NCBI RefSeq assembly: GCF_905220565.1
Contig: NC_059406.1
Location: forward strand, 9,682,001 to 9,746,000
Reading direction: 5' to 3'
Origin: Melitaea cinxia
Taxonomy: Eukaryota > Arthropoda > Insecta > Lepidoptera > Nymphalidae
DNA: 64,000 bases
Of this stretch, positions 47,393 to 58,017 are shown piece by piece. Position 1 is the stretch's first letter, and the number at the start of each line of letters is the position of its first letter. The position numbers were made by a program, and so were the translations under genes. A model generated the notes under the pieces. The model did no database searches, had not been told where the DNA came from, and was given only the letters and a program-made list of their open reading frames with translations.

Positions 47393-49335
47393 TGAAAATC
47401 AGTGAATTAAAAATTTAAAATCAAAAATTACTTTATTCGTCAAAAGTTATTTTACAAATTAAAATTATATTAGCTCCTAATAAATACAATATGTTAAATC
47501 TATTATATTAATAGGTGAAGCAAAAAGTTTGTATCCCTTTTTACGGAAATTGCGCGGACCGGGTAGTATGAAATTTCGTACACTTATAGTTTATATAGAG
47601 AAGGAGGAGTACAGAATATTTTTTTTAACTATGCATAAAAATATATTAAATCAATGAAAAAAAAACATTTCACACGCTACAATATATTTGAAACACACAC
47701 GCGTATTATACTTTTTTGTTGATTACAGACTGACTGTAGTCAAATTGAAAAATTTAAAAAGGTTCTTTATTTTTATTATTTTTTGATTTTCTTTAATTTA
47801 AATTTTTAATGATGGACGAATTTCGACCTCTGGGTGACCACTTAACACGTAACACCACTAGTAAAATTATACATCTGTCAGGTTATCTAGTTAATAAATT
47901 TTTTTTTAATAAAAATTATACACATTTATAATTATAGTAATGAATATTATTAATGAAAATTCATTTTCCAAATTACTCATACAACAATTATTAATATTCA
48001 AATTCTGTATAAATAAACAATTACTGTCTTAAAAACATAAACAAAAATAAATTTCATAATAAATAGTCATAGAGTAAGCATTACAGAATTAAAACAAAAG
48101 GTATTACTAGTCGCTTGTACTTTTCTGAGATTATGCAAAGATAATATAACGTTATAATGAGATAAAACTTTTCTTACCGCGAAAATCCATTTCCAAGTTA
48201 AACAGATCTTTTTACTAAACTTTTTCTCGTTGAATACGAGATAAGTCCCTGTGTCATATTTTAGGGATCGCTTTTTTCATTTTCAAAATTACATTATAAG
48301 TACTTTTATCGGTTCTTACTTGATATTCATACATATTTGTATCAAGAACCGGAGCAATTTAAAATTTTAAATAAAAAGTTGCAAAAAAGTTAGTTTGCCT
48401 TAAATTTCATCATCGAAGCTTAATTTGATGAATAGAAGATTGCCCCCTGTGTTTACCAAAAAGTAAAAAAATCTCCAAAGATTAAAATACTGATAGTTTT
48501 ATGTATCGGTACTCGATTGATGATTATATGAATACAATAAACAAATATCCTTCTTGTTTATTATTAATTATAATGTTCTGTTAATAAGTTTCAAACACAA
48601 ATAATTCAAATTTATGTTTAATAAGAGCTAAAAAACGATAAACAAATTAACACTCCATTAAAATGTTAAATACAGTGTTACTTAAATAATTACAAGAAGT
48701 GATATCAAAATCACTGATAATTTAAATATCCAGAAACTTATTACTAAGTAAATAACAACAACATTATTATTATAGATGGAGCAACTACCCATAACCAGAC
48801 CTGCCGCTAAGTCCTAGAGTATGCACAAATCAAGGACCACGACGTTATTAGTTCAAATGGTTTTCTATAGTAGCCTGACAAGAGTAGTGATTTCAGACTT
48901 TTGGATTGTAAAAGTATGTAAATAATTATAATTTTGAATAAAACCTAGCGTTTATTTAAAAGAGCTTACACTAAATTAGGCTATTTTATGAAGGAGACCA
49001 TGCTTACCACAATTGCAAAGTTAAATGAAACGTTTATTGTTTTACTTGGTGTGGTTTTAGGTTACAGATTGTTATAACATCGAACAGTAATTAATATTTC
49101 GGTACTAATGTTAGATAGCATTATATTTCGAGGGAAATTTGTTTGATTAAAATAAACAGAACCTAAACCAATTGAAAGTCAAAATAATATATTTTGTGAG
49201 AAAGGTCTTTTAAATTACTATTTTATATATCTGATTTCGCTAGCCTAGCAACTGCTTGACATGAAAATGATATATAAATAATGTTTTTTTTTAAAGTTTT
49301 AACATCCATAGGCTCTTGAGTGCCCATGCCTTTTT
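47393..49335. other. AT-rich stretch with no recognisable gene
   Basis: Nothing recognised. Confidence 0.4.
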
Positions 49336-49626
49336 AACCGACTTCCAAAAAAGGGGAAAGGTTCTCAATTCGACTGTATTTTTTTTTTTATGTATGTTAC
49401 ATCAGAACTTTTGACCGGGTGGACCGATTTCGACAATTTTTTTTAATCGAAAGGTGGTATGTGTCAATTGGTCCCATTTAAATTTATTTGAGATCTACCA
49501 ACTACTTTTCGAGTTATATCTAATAATGCGTTTTTACTTGATGCTTTTTTCGTCGACCTACGTTGTATTATTTGGCGATGTAATTGAAGTCGGTTTTTTT
49601 TTTCGTTTGCGAGCAAACACAATTAT
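49336..49626 (+). mobile_element. MITE-like element, 'AACCGACTTC' family, copy h, both ends intact
   Basis: 5' AACCGACTTCCAAAAAAGGG, 'tctcaattcgactgta', one internal unit, 3' GAAGTCGG plus T-run and the palindromic terminus CGTTTGCGAGCAAACACAAT. This is the cleanest single-unit copy. Frames crossing it are not genes. Confidence 0.75.
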
Positions 49627-50136
49627 CTCTAATTCGATGGTGAGTCCAAAACTGACCGCGAGAGATATATATACCTATATATACATATATATTTATGTAG
49701 GTTAATAATTAAGATAATTATTTACGACTATGGGTTTTTTTTTGTGTTTTGTTTTTTTTTATTTATTTTTTTATTTTTATTTATTTATATATTTTTTTGT
49801 TTTAATGCTACATGCTCCATTACTATTTTATAACACACTACATGCTTTATACTTTACATGTGTAACTCTACATTGTTAATTTACTGCATTGTCGACGGCC
49901 ACTCTCATTTTTCTAAAACATAATATGTTAATGAATATGTATTATATTTTGATATTGTCTTATTTTGATGCTACCTAGTGTTACATTCTTTAAAGCAAAC
50001 TATATAAATGTAATAACAAAATAAAATAAAAAATCTTACTTGTACTTATATAGTGGTCGTAATTTATTTTCTAAATTTAGACGATGTAATTAACAACTCT
50101 TAAATACGCCGATTAAGATTGCCGGTGTACCCTGGA
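49627..50136. other. T-rich low-complexity spacer
   Basis: T/A homopolymer-like runs at 49735-49800 and an 'aaataaaataaaaaatc' end near 50020-50036, possibly a LINE 3'UTR. No gene. Confidence 0.35.
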
Positions 50137-50220
50137 TGACAAGTGAGGAAAACCAGGATGTCTGGCACGAACTTGGGGAGGCCTATGTCCAGCAGTAGAC
50201 TGCAGTAGGCTAAACTGACT
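50137..50220 (+). pseudogene. RTE-LINE ORF C-terminal remnant
   Basis: 'gatgtctggcacgaacttgg' and 'ggaggcctatgtccagcag' encode W-x-E-L-G-E-A-Y-V-Q-Q before a stop, matching the end of the RTE relic at 12935. About 80 bp remain, without the (GAT)n tail. Confidence 0.6.
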
Positions 50221-50842
50221 GAGTGCACAAATGGTAAATTTTAATTAACTGTGACATTAAACATTTTGTCAAATTTGTATTTGTATTTTCTATATATTTT
50301 ATATTCGCTAGACACGATTTTTCGTTAATTAAAAACTAAGACTGCTAGAGTTTACACAAACTTTCATTCTTTATTCCATTACTTGAGTGAATTAATTTGA
50401 AGAATCATTTCGTAAATAACAACAATAAATAAAATTTAAGCAAATTTAAAACAAGATTTATTTAATTTCAGAAAAAAAAAAACTTTGAGAAACATATAAA
50501 ATGACACATAGTGTACATTCATCGTAGTTATTTTTCATCATGTTTAAAAACATCAGTAGATCGATTGTGAGTGGACTAATTATGGAATTTTCCATAAATT
50601 GCAAATATCGTGTTATATATAAATGAGATGATATCAAATATATGAGAATAGTTTACAAAAATATTGTACATTATAAAGTTTATCAAAATCTAAAATGAAC
50701 TGTATTTTTTTTTTTGCTTTTTGACTTTACACGTTCTTTAAATAACTAAATAAATGTTGTTCTTTTTTTAATCAGTTATACTCTTGTAAAGTCAGAGTGG
50801 GTGAGTAAAATGTTAATATTGATTTGACATAAAGAATAATAT
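50221..50842. other. AT-rich spacer
   Basis: Nothing recognised. Confidence 0.4.
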
Positions 50843-50844
50843 AT

Positions 50845-51115
50845 TCAGTTCCTTCGTTTACTAATAGATGGCGTTGTGCGCCGAGTCAAAGACTAGTGTA
50901 TTTAGTTCCTTCATTTACTAATAGATGGTGGTGTATCGTCTGTTAAATCGCGCTGTTCATTCACATTCACAAAGAGACTTACAAAGAGACTTTACTTAAG
51001 AGACTAGAGTTAGAAATAAGCGAGTTTATTTAATAAATATATGAGTTTGAATATACGAGTTAAGTAAGCGTTTGACGGTTTGAGTGTTCATTTTTAGCAG
51101 TGGGTCAATAGTATC
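50845..51115 (+). repeat. Short direct repeats in a GC-richer block (possible solo LTR, unproven)
   Basis: 'agttccttc.tttactaata' plus 'gatgg.g.tgt' occurs at 50848 and 50903 (about 55 bp apart), then 'acaaagagactt' twice (50970-51000). The block is less AT-rich than its surroundings. I find no paired LTR, primer-binding site or gag/pol. Confidence 0.3.
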
Positions 51116-53039
51116 TAGGAAAAAATCCTTACCTATAATAGTCATATTTTATTATATTATATTTTACCTTCTTATTTAATAATCTTTTTGAAACGTTTTA
51201 AAAGTGACAGGCCCTTGATCGTGGGCGTCCCCTTTTCTAGTACTCCTTATATTCCCGGTCGTAATGACTCTAAGTAAAGCTAAAAGTAACATTTTTCAGT
51301 TAAGACGAGTAGCTTTGTAGATAGAGATACCTATGTGTTTGTTTAATTGTTTGGGTGTAAATACACAATTTTAACATAACAACATAAACCAAAATATTTA
51401 AAATTCTAGGTATTTTTCTGGTCTTTCATTTTGTTTATGAAATATTTCGACATGAGTAATAAAATTTACTAACTTTTAAAAGTTTTAAGAGTGAAATATA
51501 ACCTACTTCATTTCTACTTAAAAAAAATTGTATAAAACTAAAAAAGTATTCCTTTGATCAAAGAATTGTAAGATTTTGCTAAGAAATAAAAACTACCAGA
51601 GTCGAAACAATTACGAATAAACTTAAAACAATCCTTCGCCAATTATGTACTACGAAGCAACCTTTTCCGACTGTTTCATCTTTCTGTTACATTTTTTTTT
51701 ATTTAATATCTAAAAGATAACAATTGGGCATTTAACTTTGAAGCTACCTTATGTAAGTAAGGTACCCACGCATCATTTTGATGTTAGCCAAATCATTTGA
51801 CTTTTGTACTGCTTCAGCCCAATGGTAATCTAATGATTTATAAATTATTATGTTACTTTTTGTGGAAATAATCCAAAATAATTTAACTTTCTTTCATCAA
51901 TCTCATTCACGGGAAAATTCTCGTCAAATTTATTAGAAACATTAAAACGATAAGAAATAGATAGATGCACGTTAAGATGATTGAACCTAAAACTCATTAC
52001 ACTAATTACTGAGAATTAAGTCATCCGTAATGTAACTAGCAAAGGGCAATATAAAGCAATACAAACAGCTTTTGAGACGAGTTGAAATATTTAAACAAAC
52101 ATATCTCAACCCCGCGCAATTAGGGTAAATGTGTGCTTTCTCGAGCAAAAGCCTTATTTGTTTAGTTGTCTTTGCTTTAATCTTTTGGTAAACGCCTATT
52201 TATTTATTAATTGCTGGGAACTTTTTAAATTTATTAAGATAAATATATCTCTAAATTTTACCCGTTTTAAATTTCTTTCTTTACTGGAGATTTTCGTTGA
52301 AAAAAATCAATATAAAATTAATTATTATATTGATTTCTTTTGTAATTGTAAGTGTAATGTAGGTTGATTGTAATTATTGTAAATGTCATTTCTTATTTTT
52401 TTCAATAATCTATGTCTTTCACATAATTATGTATTTAGAATTTTTTATTGTTTTAGGTTTTTCGTCTATAATTTACGTATTATTATTATTTTTCTGTGCC
52501 ATGTATTTAGTTTACATATTGTTTTACATATTTTTTTTTTGTATAAACCAAAATAAATTAAAGAAAAAGCTTCTTATTTTTGATACGCTAAAAAGAACGA
52601 AACAAACTTTTCTTTCAAAACTTTTAGTACCTAAATATAACGCCATTACACAATTTACATGATAAAAATGGATAGATTCAAGTTATTTCATTACTTGTTT
52701 GTCTACATAGGCAAATTTTGCGTAATGTAGGAAGGTTCTTTAAAAGTAAGAAGAGTAGCGTCACTTTATTTTTAGAGTTACTTTCAGCAAGAACTTTCAT
52801 TTGTTACCTATTTTGTACATAACTTTATTTTTCAAGTTATTCTCAGAAAGCCCCTTTAATTTCACAAGACTTGCTACTTGGCCTACTAATGTTCAAATCT
52901 TCGTGAACGACATCGGCACACTCTTAAACATCAAAACTTCTTTGCTTTGATGACTACATAAAAATCTACGCAAGAACACGCACACACGCTGACGCCATCT
53001 TGTTACAGGAAGGTCTTAACTTGCAAATTAAATAAAAGC
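51116..53039. other. AT-rich stretch with no recognisable gene
   Basis: Open frames at 52131-52367 and 52429-52662 are rich in F/L/I/Y/K as expected from AT-rich random sequence. Confidence 0.4.
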
Positions 53040-53262
53040 ATTATATGTACATATACTTTATGTGTACATATATGTATATATTAATGTGTGTGTGTGTGTG
53101 TATATATGTATATATTTTTATATGTGTATGTATATATGTGTGTATGTATGTATATTATATAGTATACACTAAAATATTTACTTATTTATATGTTTTGTAT
53201 TTTCTTTAATAATTATGTAAGTCTATCATATCGTACTTTTTATCTATTTATTATTGATTCTT
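53040..53262 (+). mobile_element. CR1-like LINE 3'UTR fragment, truncated at both ends
   Basis: Matches 37830-38030 block for block: the (TATG/TG)n run, 'tatagtatacactaaaatat', 'ttacttatttatatgttt', 'aataattatgtaagtctatc'. The 3' stem-loop and tail are missing, and an RTE-tailed SINE follows 43 bp later. Confidence 0.75.
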
Positions 53263-53305
53263 CTTCGCTTCTTCGTCTTGCTATAATAATAAGAATACAG
53301 AAGTA

Positions 53306-53635
53306 CTGTGTGGCTACGGTACTAAAGAATATAGCCACCACCTCTTTTCCCGTGGGTGTCGTAAGAGGCGACTAAGGGATAACACAGTTCCACTACCACC
53401 TTGGAACTTAAAAAGCCGACATAACCATCCGATCTACTAGCTTTGAAATACACAGGCCGAAGACGAAGAGCGGCGTCTTCGATGCGACAAAGCCAGCCCT
53501 GCGGTCACCAATCCGCTTGCCCAGCGTGGTGAGTATGGGCAATACATTTGAGTTCACGCCATTTTCGGCGCGAACTTGTGGAGGCCTATGTCCCAGCAGT
53601 GGACTGCGATAGGCTGAAGTGATGATGATGATGAT
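53306..53635 (+). mobile_element. RTE-tailed SINE, full-length sense copy
   Basis: Best reference for the family: 5' 'ctgtgtggctacggtac', 'gtgtcgtaagaggcgacta', 'cagttccactaccaccttgg', 'aatacacaggccgaagacg', 'gtcttcgatgcgacaaag', 'ggcgcgaacttgtggagg', 'gcagtggactgcgatagg' and a (GAT)n tail. No tRNA boxes are seen at its head. The minus-strand frame across it is not a gene. Confidence 0.8.
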
Positions 53636-54659
53636 CAATGAATACAATTTAACTTAAAACATATTTTTTCAAAACGTACAGAAGATCAATGCGCTGACAA
53701 AAAAAAAAACAACACCAGCTCAATATAATATAGGTATACAAAACTATAGCATTGTTAATCATGTCGCCATTGTTGAAAAAAGATTCATTCATTACGTTCA
53801 TTCGTTCAATATTATTCATTATCCTCACGCCAACGCGTCATCTAAACGGGATGAGTATCCCATAGAAATGGAAGCATATTTTTTATCTCGAAAGATATGA
53901 TTAATAATCTTAGCGGGAAGACATCCGTATTTTTCTCACCAAGAGTTATAATTCATTCGTTTATCTTAACATGGATTTGGCAAACCGGTTCACATTTTTC
54001 TTTGCCAACTTTTCCGTGTTATCTTTTATTTTCACATGAAAAAAAAAGTAAATTATTGTTAATTAATATTATTTTACTGAACTATGCCGTAATTGGAAAT
54101 ATTGAAATATCCATAGTAAAAATGATTGGTTTGGCTGCAAAATTTCAAATATTTTGAAAATTTTAGGATAAAGTAGTCTGTATTCTCGCATTTCAGCTAT
54201 CTATGGAGGTTAATAAACTTTACAATCGATTTGATATCTAGAAGAAAAAGAGTAATGAACATCCATCAATTCATTCTCACAAATATCGCTGGAATAATAC
54301 AAGGATACTTAGAAAATAAAAAAAAACAGTAATTTTAAACTACATTTTAATGATAAGTTTCATAGTTTCTACGACCACGTTTACCTTATTCATTTATCAC
54401 GGAGCCTCGTTTCACGTTTTAGCTCGCCAGCGGCTTAACATGTCGGAAATTGCGCCTACTCTCTGTTACGCTATTATTTTTAAAACAAAGAATTTCTTTT
54501 TCATAATTCCGCTTGTATTACATTTACCTGAATAACTTTAATTTTTATATTTTTAATATTTCCTTATTATCATGTTTTTGAAACAATTCATTGAGATTTA
54601 AAAGTTAAAAGTAATTGCTTATAAGTTTAATTGTTATATAATGCAATCTGCATACTTAT
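53636..54659. other. AT-rich stretch with no recognisable gene
   Basis: Nothing recognised. Confidence 0.4.
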
Positions 54660-54862
54660 TATGTAAATATGTATGTGTATGCGTATGCGGATGCGTGCTT
54701 CCCACACTCCCTATGTTAGTCCTCTGCCCAAAGGTTGCTTGGAAGAGATTGCTGTGTTAGCAATAGGGCCGCTTGTTGCAACTGATGTAACTTGTATTTT
54801 TATTATACTATTGTTGAAAGTTTGGTGTGCGAAAGTGTGAATAAATAAATAAATAATAAATT
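54660..54862 (+). mobile_element. CR1-like LINE 3'UTR, 5'-truncated
   Basis: 'ctgcccaaaggttgcttgg' and 'gagattgct' stem-loop (54748-54764, ATTGCT/AGCAAT), 'gtgcgaaagtgtg' and (AATA)n tail. Same 3' end as 57607-57790 (antisense) and 38090-38225. The coding part is absent. Confidence 0.75.
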
Positions 54863-55314
54863 AAGTTTTTAATATTTTTATTTCACTTGTTATAAATTAC
54901 GAAAAGATTGAAGAATCTATATTTTAAATGAGATACATGTTTCATTTTTTTTTCAATAAAAAATGTATCTATTTTAGAATGAAGCTTGAGCTATCTTCAG
55001 ACTGGACTTCGTATTACTATTCTGAGAGTTATGAATATACCAAAGTAAAGTACCTATTAGTATAGTCATAAAGACAAATGCCAGCGCTATTAAAAAATTA
55101 AAACCGAAAAATTATTTTTGAAGTGTACCATTTTTTAAATTAATTGAAACTATATTTTGCACAGTAGTGCTAATCATTTTGTACGTCCGATGGAAACTTG
55201 AAGATACTGCTGAAGTTTCATACTTTCAGCTAATCAAAGCTTACAATATTTTTGACGTGACATGACTTTTGTTTAAGTGTGATTTAATTTGTATAATCTG
55301 TATATACGCGTAAC
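54863..55314. other. AT-rich spacer
   Basis: Nothing recognised. Confidence 0.35.
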
Positions 55315-55460
55315 AACTGTTCTGGTGTAGTAGTGCGTGTGTCACGTACCTAAATATCGGTGATTTGCGGGTTCGATTCCCGCTTGGGAAGGATATTTAT
55401 ATTTGTTCAAATATTTCTTTCCGGTTTGGATGTCTGTTCTTTTGGGTATTTCCATAATAT
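55315..55460 (+). mobile_element. tRNA-derived SINE head (second family)
   Basis: A-box-like TGGTGTAGTAGTG (55323) and perfect TΨC-like 'gcgggttcgattcccgc' (B-box GGTTCGATTCC, about 55370-55380) about 45 bp apart, followed by 'ggaaggatatttatatttg' and 'ttctttccggtttggatg'. Without an acceptor stem it is a SINE head, not a tRNA gene. Confidence 0.65.
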
Positions 55461-55464
55461 GAAA

Positions 55465-55800
55465 TGAAAACTACCAAGTCAAACTAAATTGATTTTTTAT
55501 AGGATCAAATGGCAAGTGTATCGGACAAAAAGGAATCTCACAAATCAGATCAGAAATTTTTAAGTCATCGGTGTAGATATAAACAGAGTATCATAGAAAT
55601 TAATTCATCCAAATTAATAAATATGCTCATAAAATAAAAACTACTAACTCAAAATGAATTAAATTTTATGTTACCAAATGGCAACCATTTCGCGGTGAAC
55701 GAAAAAGAATCACGTTAATTGGATCAGACATCCCGCCGTAATCAGTGGACATACGCCAAAAAATAAAAAACCGAATTGAAAACCTCCTCCTTTTTAAAAT
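55465..55800 (-). mobile_element. Divergent MITE with two internal repeats, 'AACCGACTTC' family or relative
   Basis: Ends on + 'aattgaaaacctcctcctt', the antisense family 5' end. The interior has two ~173-bp spaced repeats ('aaaactaccaagtcaaacta' at 55466 and 'aaaactactaactcaaaatg' at 55639; 'atcaaatggcaagtgtatc' and 'accaaatggcaaccatttc'). Confidence 0.5.
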
Positions 55801-55987
55801 AAACAATATTGCAAATTAAACTTTCTTAAGGTCTAATACAAAAGTGCTCAAAATGTGATGACAATCGTTAAAAATGCCAGATTCCGTTAAAAGTCTTCGG
55901 AGTAGAGTTTTAATTCAAAACGCAGCCTAATTGTTTTTATAAAAAATAATAAATAAACGTTGCGTGAGGCGCATATTTATAATAAAA

Positions 55988-56263
55988 CTAGCTGACCCAG
56001 CAAACGTTATTTTGCCATATATATTATGAAAATTTTGGGTTGTATGTATTTTTGATGCTAAATCATAATAAAATAAATTATTAAATAATGTATAAAAAAA
56101 ATTAGGGTTGGACTACCCTTAACATTTAGAGGGATGAAAAATAGATGTTTTTCGATTCTCTGACCTACCCGATATGCAAACAAAATTTTATGAGAATCGG
56201 TCAAGCCGTTTCGGAGCAGTTTAACTACAAACACCGCGACACGAGAATTTTATATACTATACA
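55988..56263 (-). mobile_element. Helitron-like element, antisense
   Basis: On - it ends GGGTCAG-CTAG (55988-55991) next to T (A on + at 55987). The 5' side ('gtatataaaattctcgtgtc', near 56263) has lost its exact TC. Contains 'gaatcgaaaaacatctatt' and 'ttctcataaaattttg' motifs familiar from lepidopteran Helitrons. Confidence 0.55.
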
Positions 56264-57090
56264 ACAATTTATTTAGAATGTTATTAAATCTTTTTGTAGG
56301 TAGCTTTTAATAACGCGTCTCTTATTAGATGTTACAAACTTTATTCGGAAAAAACACAAGAAGCTATTATTAAAAGAGCATTCTATTTATGTTTGCCCTT
56401 TTTATTTTCTTCAATAATACCTAATATTAACGTAACGATATCGTAAAAATACGCTCGTTACAGAATAACGAGTTACAATATTCCTTTGCGTTGTTCGAAA
56501 CCATAATTGATGGCCATCGATAATGTGAAAACGGGAACAACGTATCGATTGAACGCATCTTTATAATTTACATTTTATACAACGCGGAAAAACCTTGTTC
56601 CATATCTCGTTCTATTTAACTTGGTGGAATAAAACAATAAATATTTTTGATACATTAGCTTTAGTCGTAATTAGGCGGGTTGTTTGAATAATTATTTCTC
56701 TGTATTCATATCTTATATTCCATTAATTGATTATTTATTATTAAATACTAATGTTATGTTGGTATATGCATTTCTAAGGTCCACAATACTAATTATCATG
56801 AGCGAGAATCGAAACCGCGTACGATAGCGAAATAAACTGCTTTGTCAACGCAATTTTAAAATACAATATATTCATTTCTTTAAATTAAACTCATTATTAA
56901 AATTCAATAGAAAGTTATAGATAAACAAAAAAAACGTAATTGACGCCATAAATAACAATTAACTAACCTAAAATAATAGTGTACAAGCTTTTTAACCGAA
57001 GCAAAACTGTCGGATTGCCTCCCTTCTATTGTTTACTTGGGATACGAATTATATACAAAGTAGGCACGTATATATGAGTAGTTAAATTTC
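56264..57090. other. AT-rich spacer upstream of the transposase-like gene
   Basis: No gene. The left end of the DNA transposon, if it is one, should lie here or just upstream of 57091. Confidence 0.35.
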
Positions 57091-57295
57091 AAACGTAGCC
57101 ATCTCCATAAGTCTTCGATTTTGGGATTCGACATTAAATCAAAAGATTACAGTTCATAAAATGTGGCTGTTAATTCAAAAATGTCCATATCCACGTCTAA
57201 ACAGTAAAAAACCCGACCGTTATTTGTCATTGTGGTTCAAAAGTGGCTATATCCTCACGCAGCTTTAAAACAAATAGCGCCATATCCATTTCGAC
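57091..57295 (+). repeat. Five diverged ~23-bp direct repeats upstream of exon 1 (candidate subterminal repeats)
   Basis: Related sequences at about 57088 (TTCAAACGTAGCCATCTCCA), 57154 (TTCATAAAATGTGGCTG), 57175 (TTCAAAAATGTCCATATCCA), 57236 (TTCAAAAGTGGCTATATCCT) and 57271 (AACAAATAGCGCCATATCCA). The shared core is about CAAA-n-GY-CATATCCA. Clustered subterminal repeats are a usual feature of cut-and-paste transposons, where they bind transposase. They could alternatively be promoter elements of the gene. Confidence 0.5.
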
Positions 57296-57407
57296 CAATC
57301 ACAACACCGTATAATGTGTTGGACGCCATTTTAAATTTATTCAGTTGTTGTTTTGAGACATTTATGAGAGGTCGTAAGGAGTGTTTTAAAACGATTTTAT
57401 TGAAAAA

Positions 57408-57502
57408 ATGGATACTAAAATAGAGAAATTACCACCAGAAAAAACTAGAAAGAAGACAGTATCGAAAAAACATATAAGACGCAATGAAAAGACAGAAAAA
57501 TT
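57408..57502 (+). CDS. Transposase-like gene, exon 1
   Basis: ATG at 57408 opens 31 codons plus two bases of a highly basic N-terminus (MDTKIEKLPPEKTRKKTVSK, then KHIRRNEKTEK). It ends at 57502 with a consensus 5' splice donor, TT|GTAAGT (57503-57508). The two leftover bases (phase 2) join the first base of the acceptor exon at 62935 to complete a Leu codon and continue without a stop. Lys/Arg-rich starts are typical of DNA-binding or nuclear-localisation segments in transposases. Without a splice the frame stops at once (TAA at 57504-57506), which supports the donor. The exon is short and the pairing with 62935 is inferred from splice signals and phase; no transcript evidence is available. 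Confidence 0.55.
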
Positions 57503-57710
57503 GTAAGTAATTGCATCTTTACTTTTGATGAGTAGGTAACTTCTTTTGTGTGGTGTTATTAATGGGCAGGGCTGTCAAATTTTTATTTTTGTTCTACTTT
57601 GATACCTTATTTATTTATTATTTAACACTTTATTGTACACCATACAAATAAAATAAGCAAGCAACATTAGCAATAATTTGTAGAAAAAAAAATGTACAAA
57701 AGGCGGCCTT

Positions 57711-57726
57711 ATTGCTTAAGAGCAAT
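57711..57726 (-). promoter_or_regulatory. Conserved 3'UTR stem-loop of the LINE
   Basis: Stem ATTGCT/AGCAAT with a 4-nt loop, embedded in the conserved 'ggaagagattgct' context. The same hairpin occurs at 38107-38122 as ATCGCT/AGCGAT and at 54748-54764 as ATTGCT/AGCAAT. The T-A to C-G pair change in the second copy is compensatory. It is a candidate recognition structure for the element's reverse transcriptase. Confidence 0.6.
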
Positions 57727-57852
57727 CTCTTCCAGGCAACCTTAGGGCAAAGGAGATGATATATTGACGGTGTAGGTGTAGAGTATAATTTTATAAAAAA
57801 TAATAGAAAGCAACTCAATAAATAAACATACATACTAACACAGATAGTTTGT

Positions 57853-57928
57853 TTACATACATACGAACACACACATACACGCAGACACACACCCATACAC
57901 ACACATTCATACACACACATACACACAA
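57853..57928 (-). repeat. TG-rich microsatellite in the LINE 3'UTR
   Basis: (CACACATA)n-like on +, i.e. (TATGTGTG)n in the element's sense. The related copies at 37830-37930 and 53040-53160 have a (TATG/TG)n run at the same place, so it belongs to the element. Confidence 0.7.
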
Positions 57929-58017
57929 AGTTCATACTAGATAACTAAGAAGTTTTTAAAGAAAGTTAATAATGACAGAAGAAGACAATCATAAGACTGG
58001 AAACCTAAAGCAAAGGA

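Noticed and set aside
50845..51115. LTR retrotransposon
   Set aside because: No second LTR, primer-binding site, polypurine tract or gag/pol found; listed only as a repeat block.
52131..52662. Two adjacent plus ORFs (78 and 77 codons)
   Set aside because: Amino acids are almost all F, L, I, Y, K and N, as expected from random AT-rich DNA. No motif or splice context.
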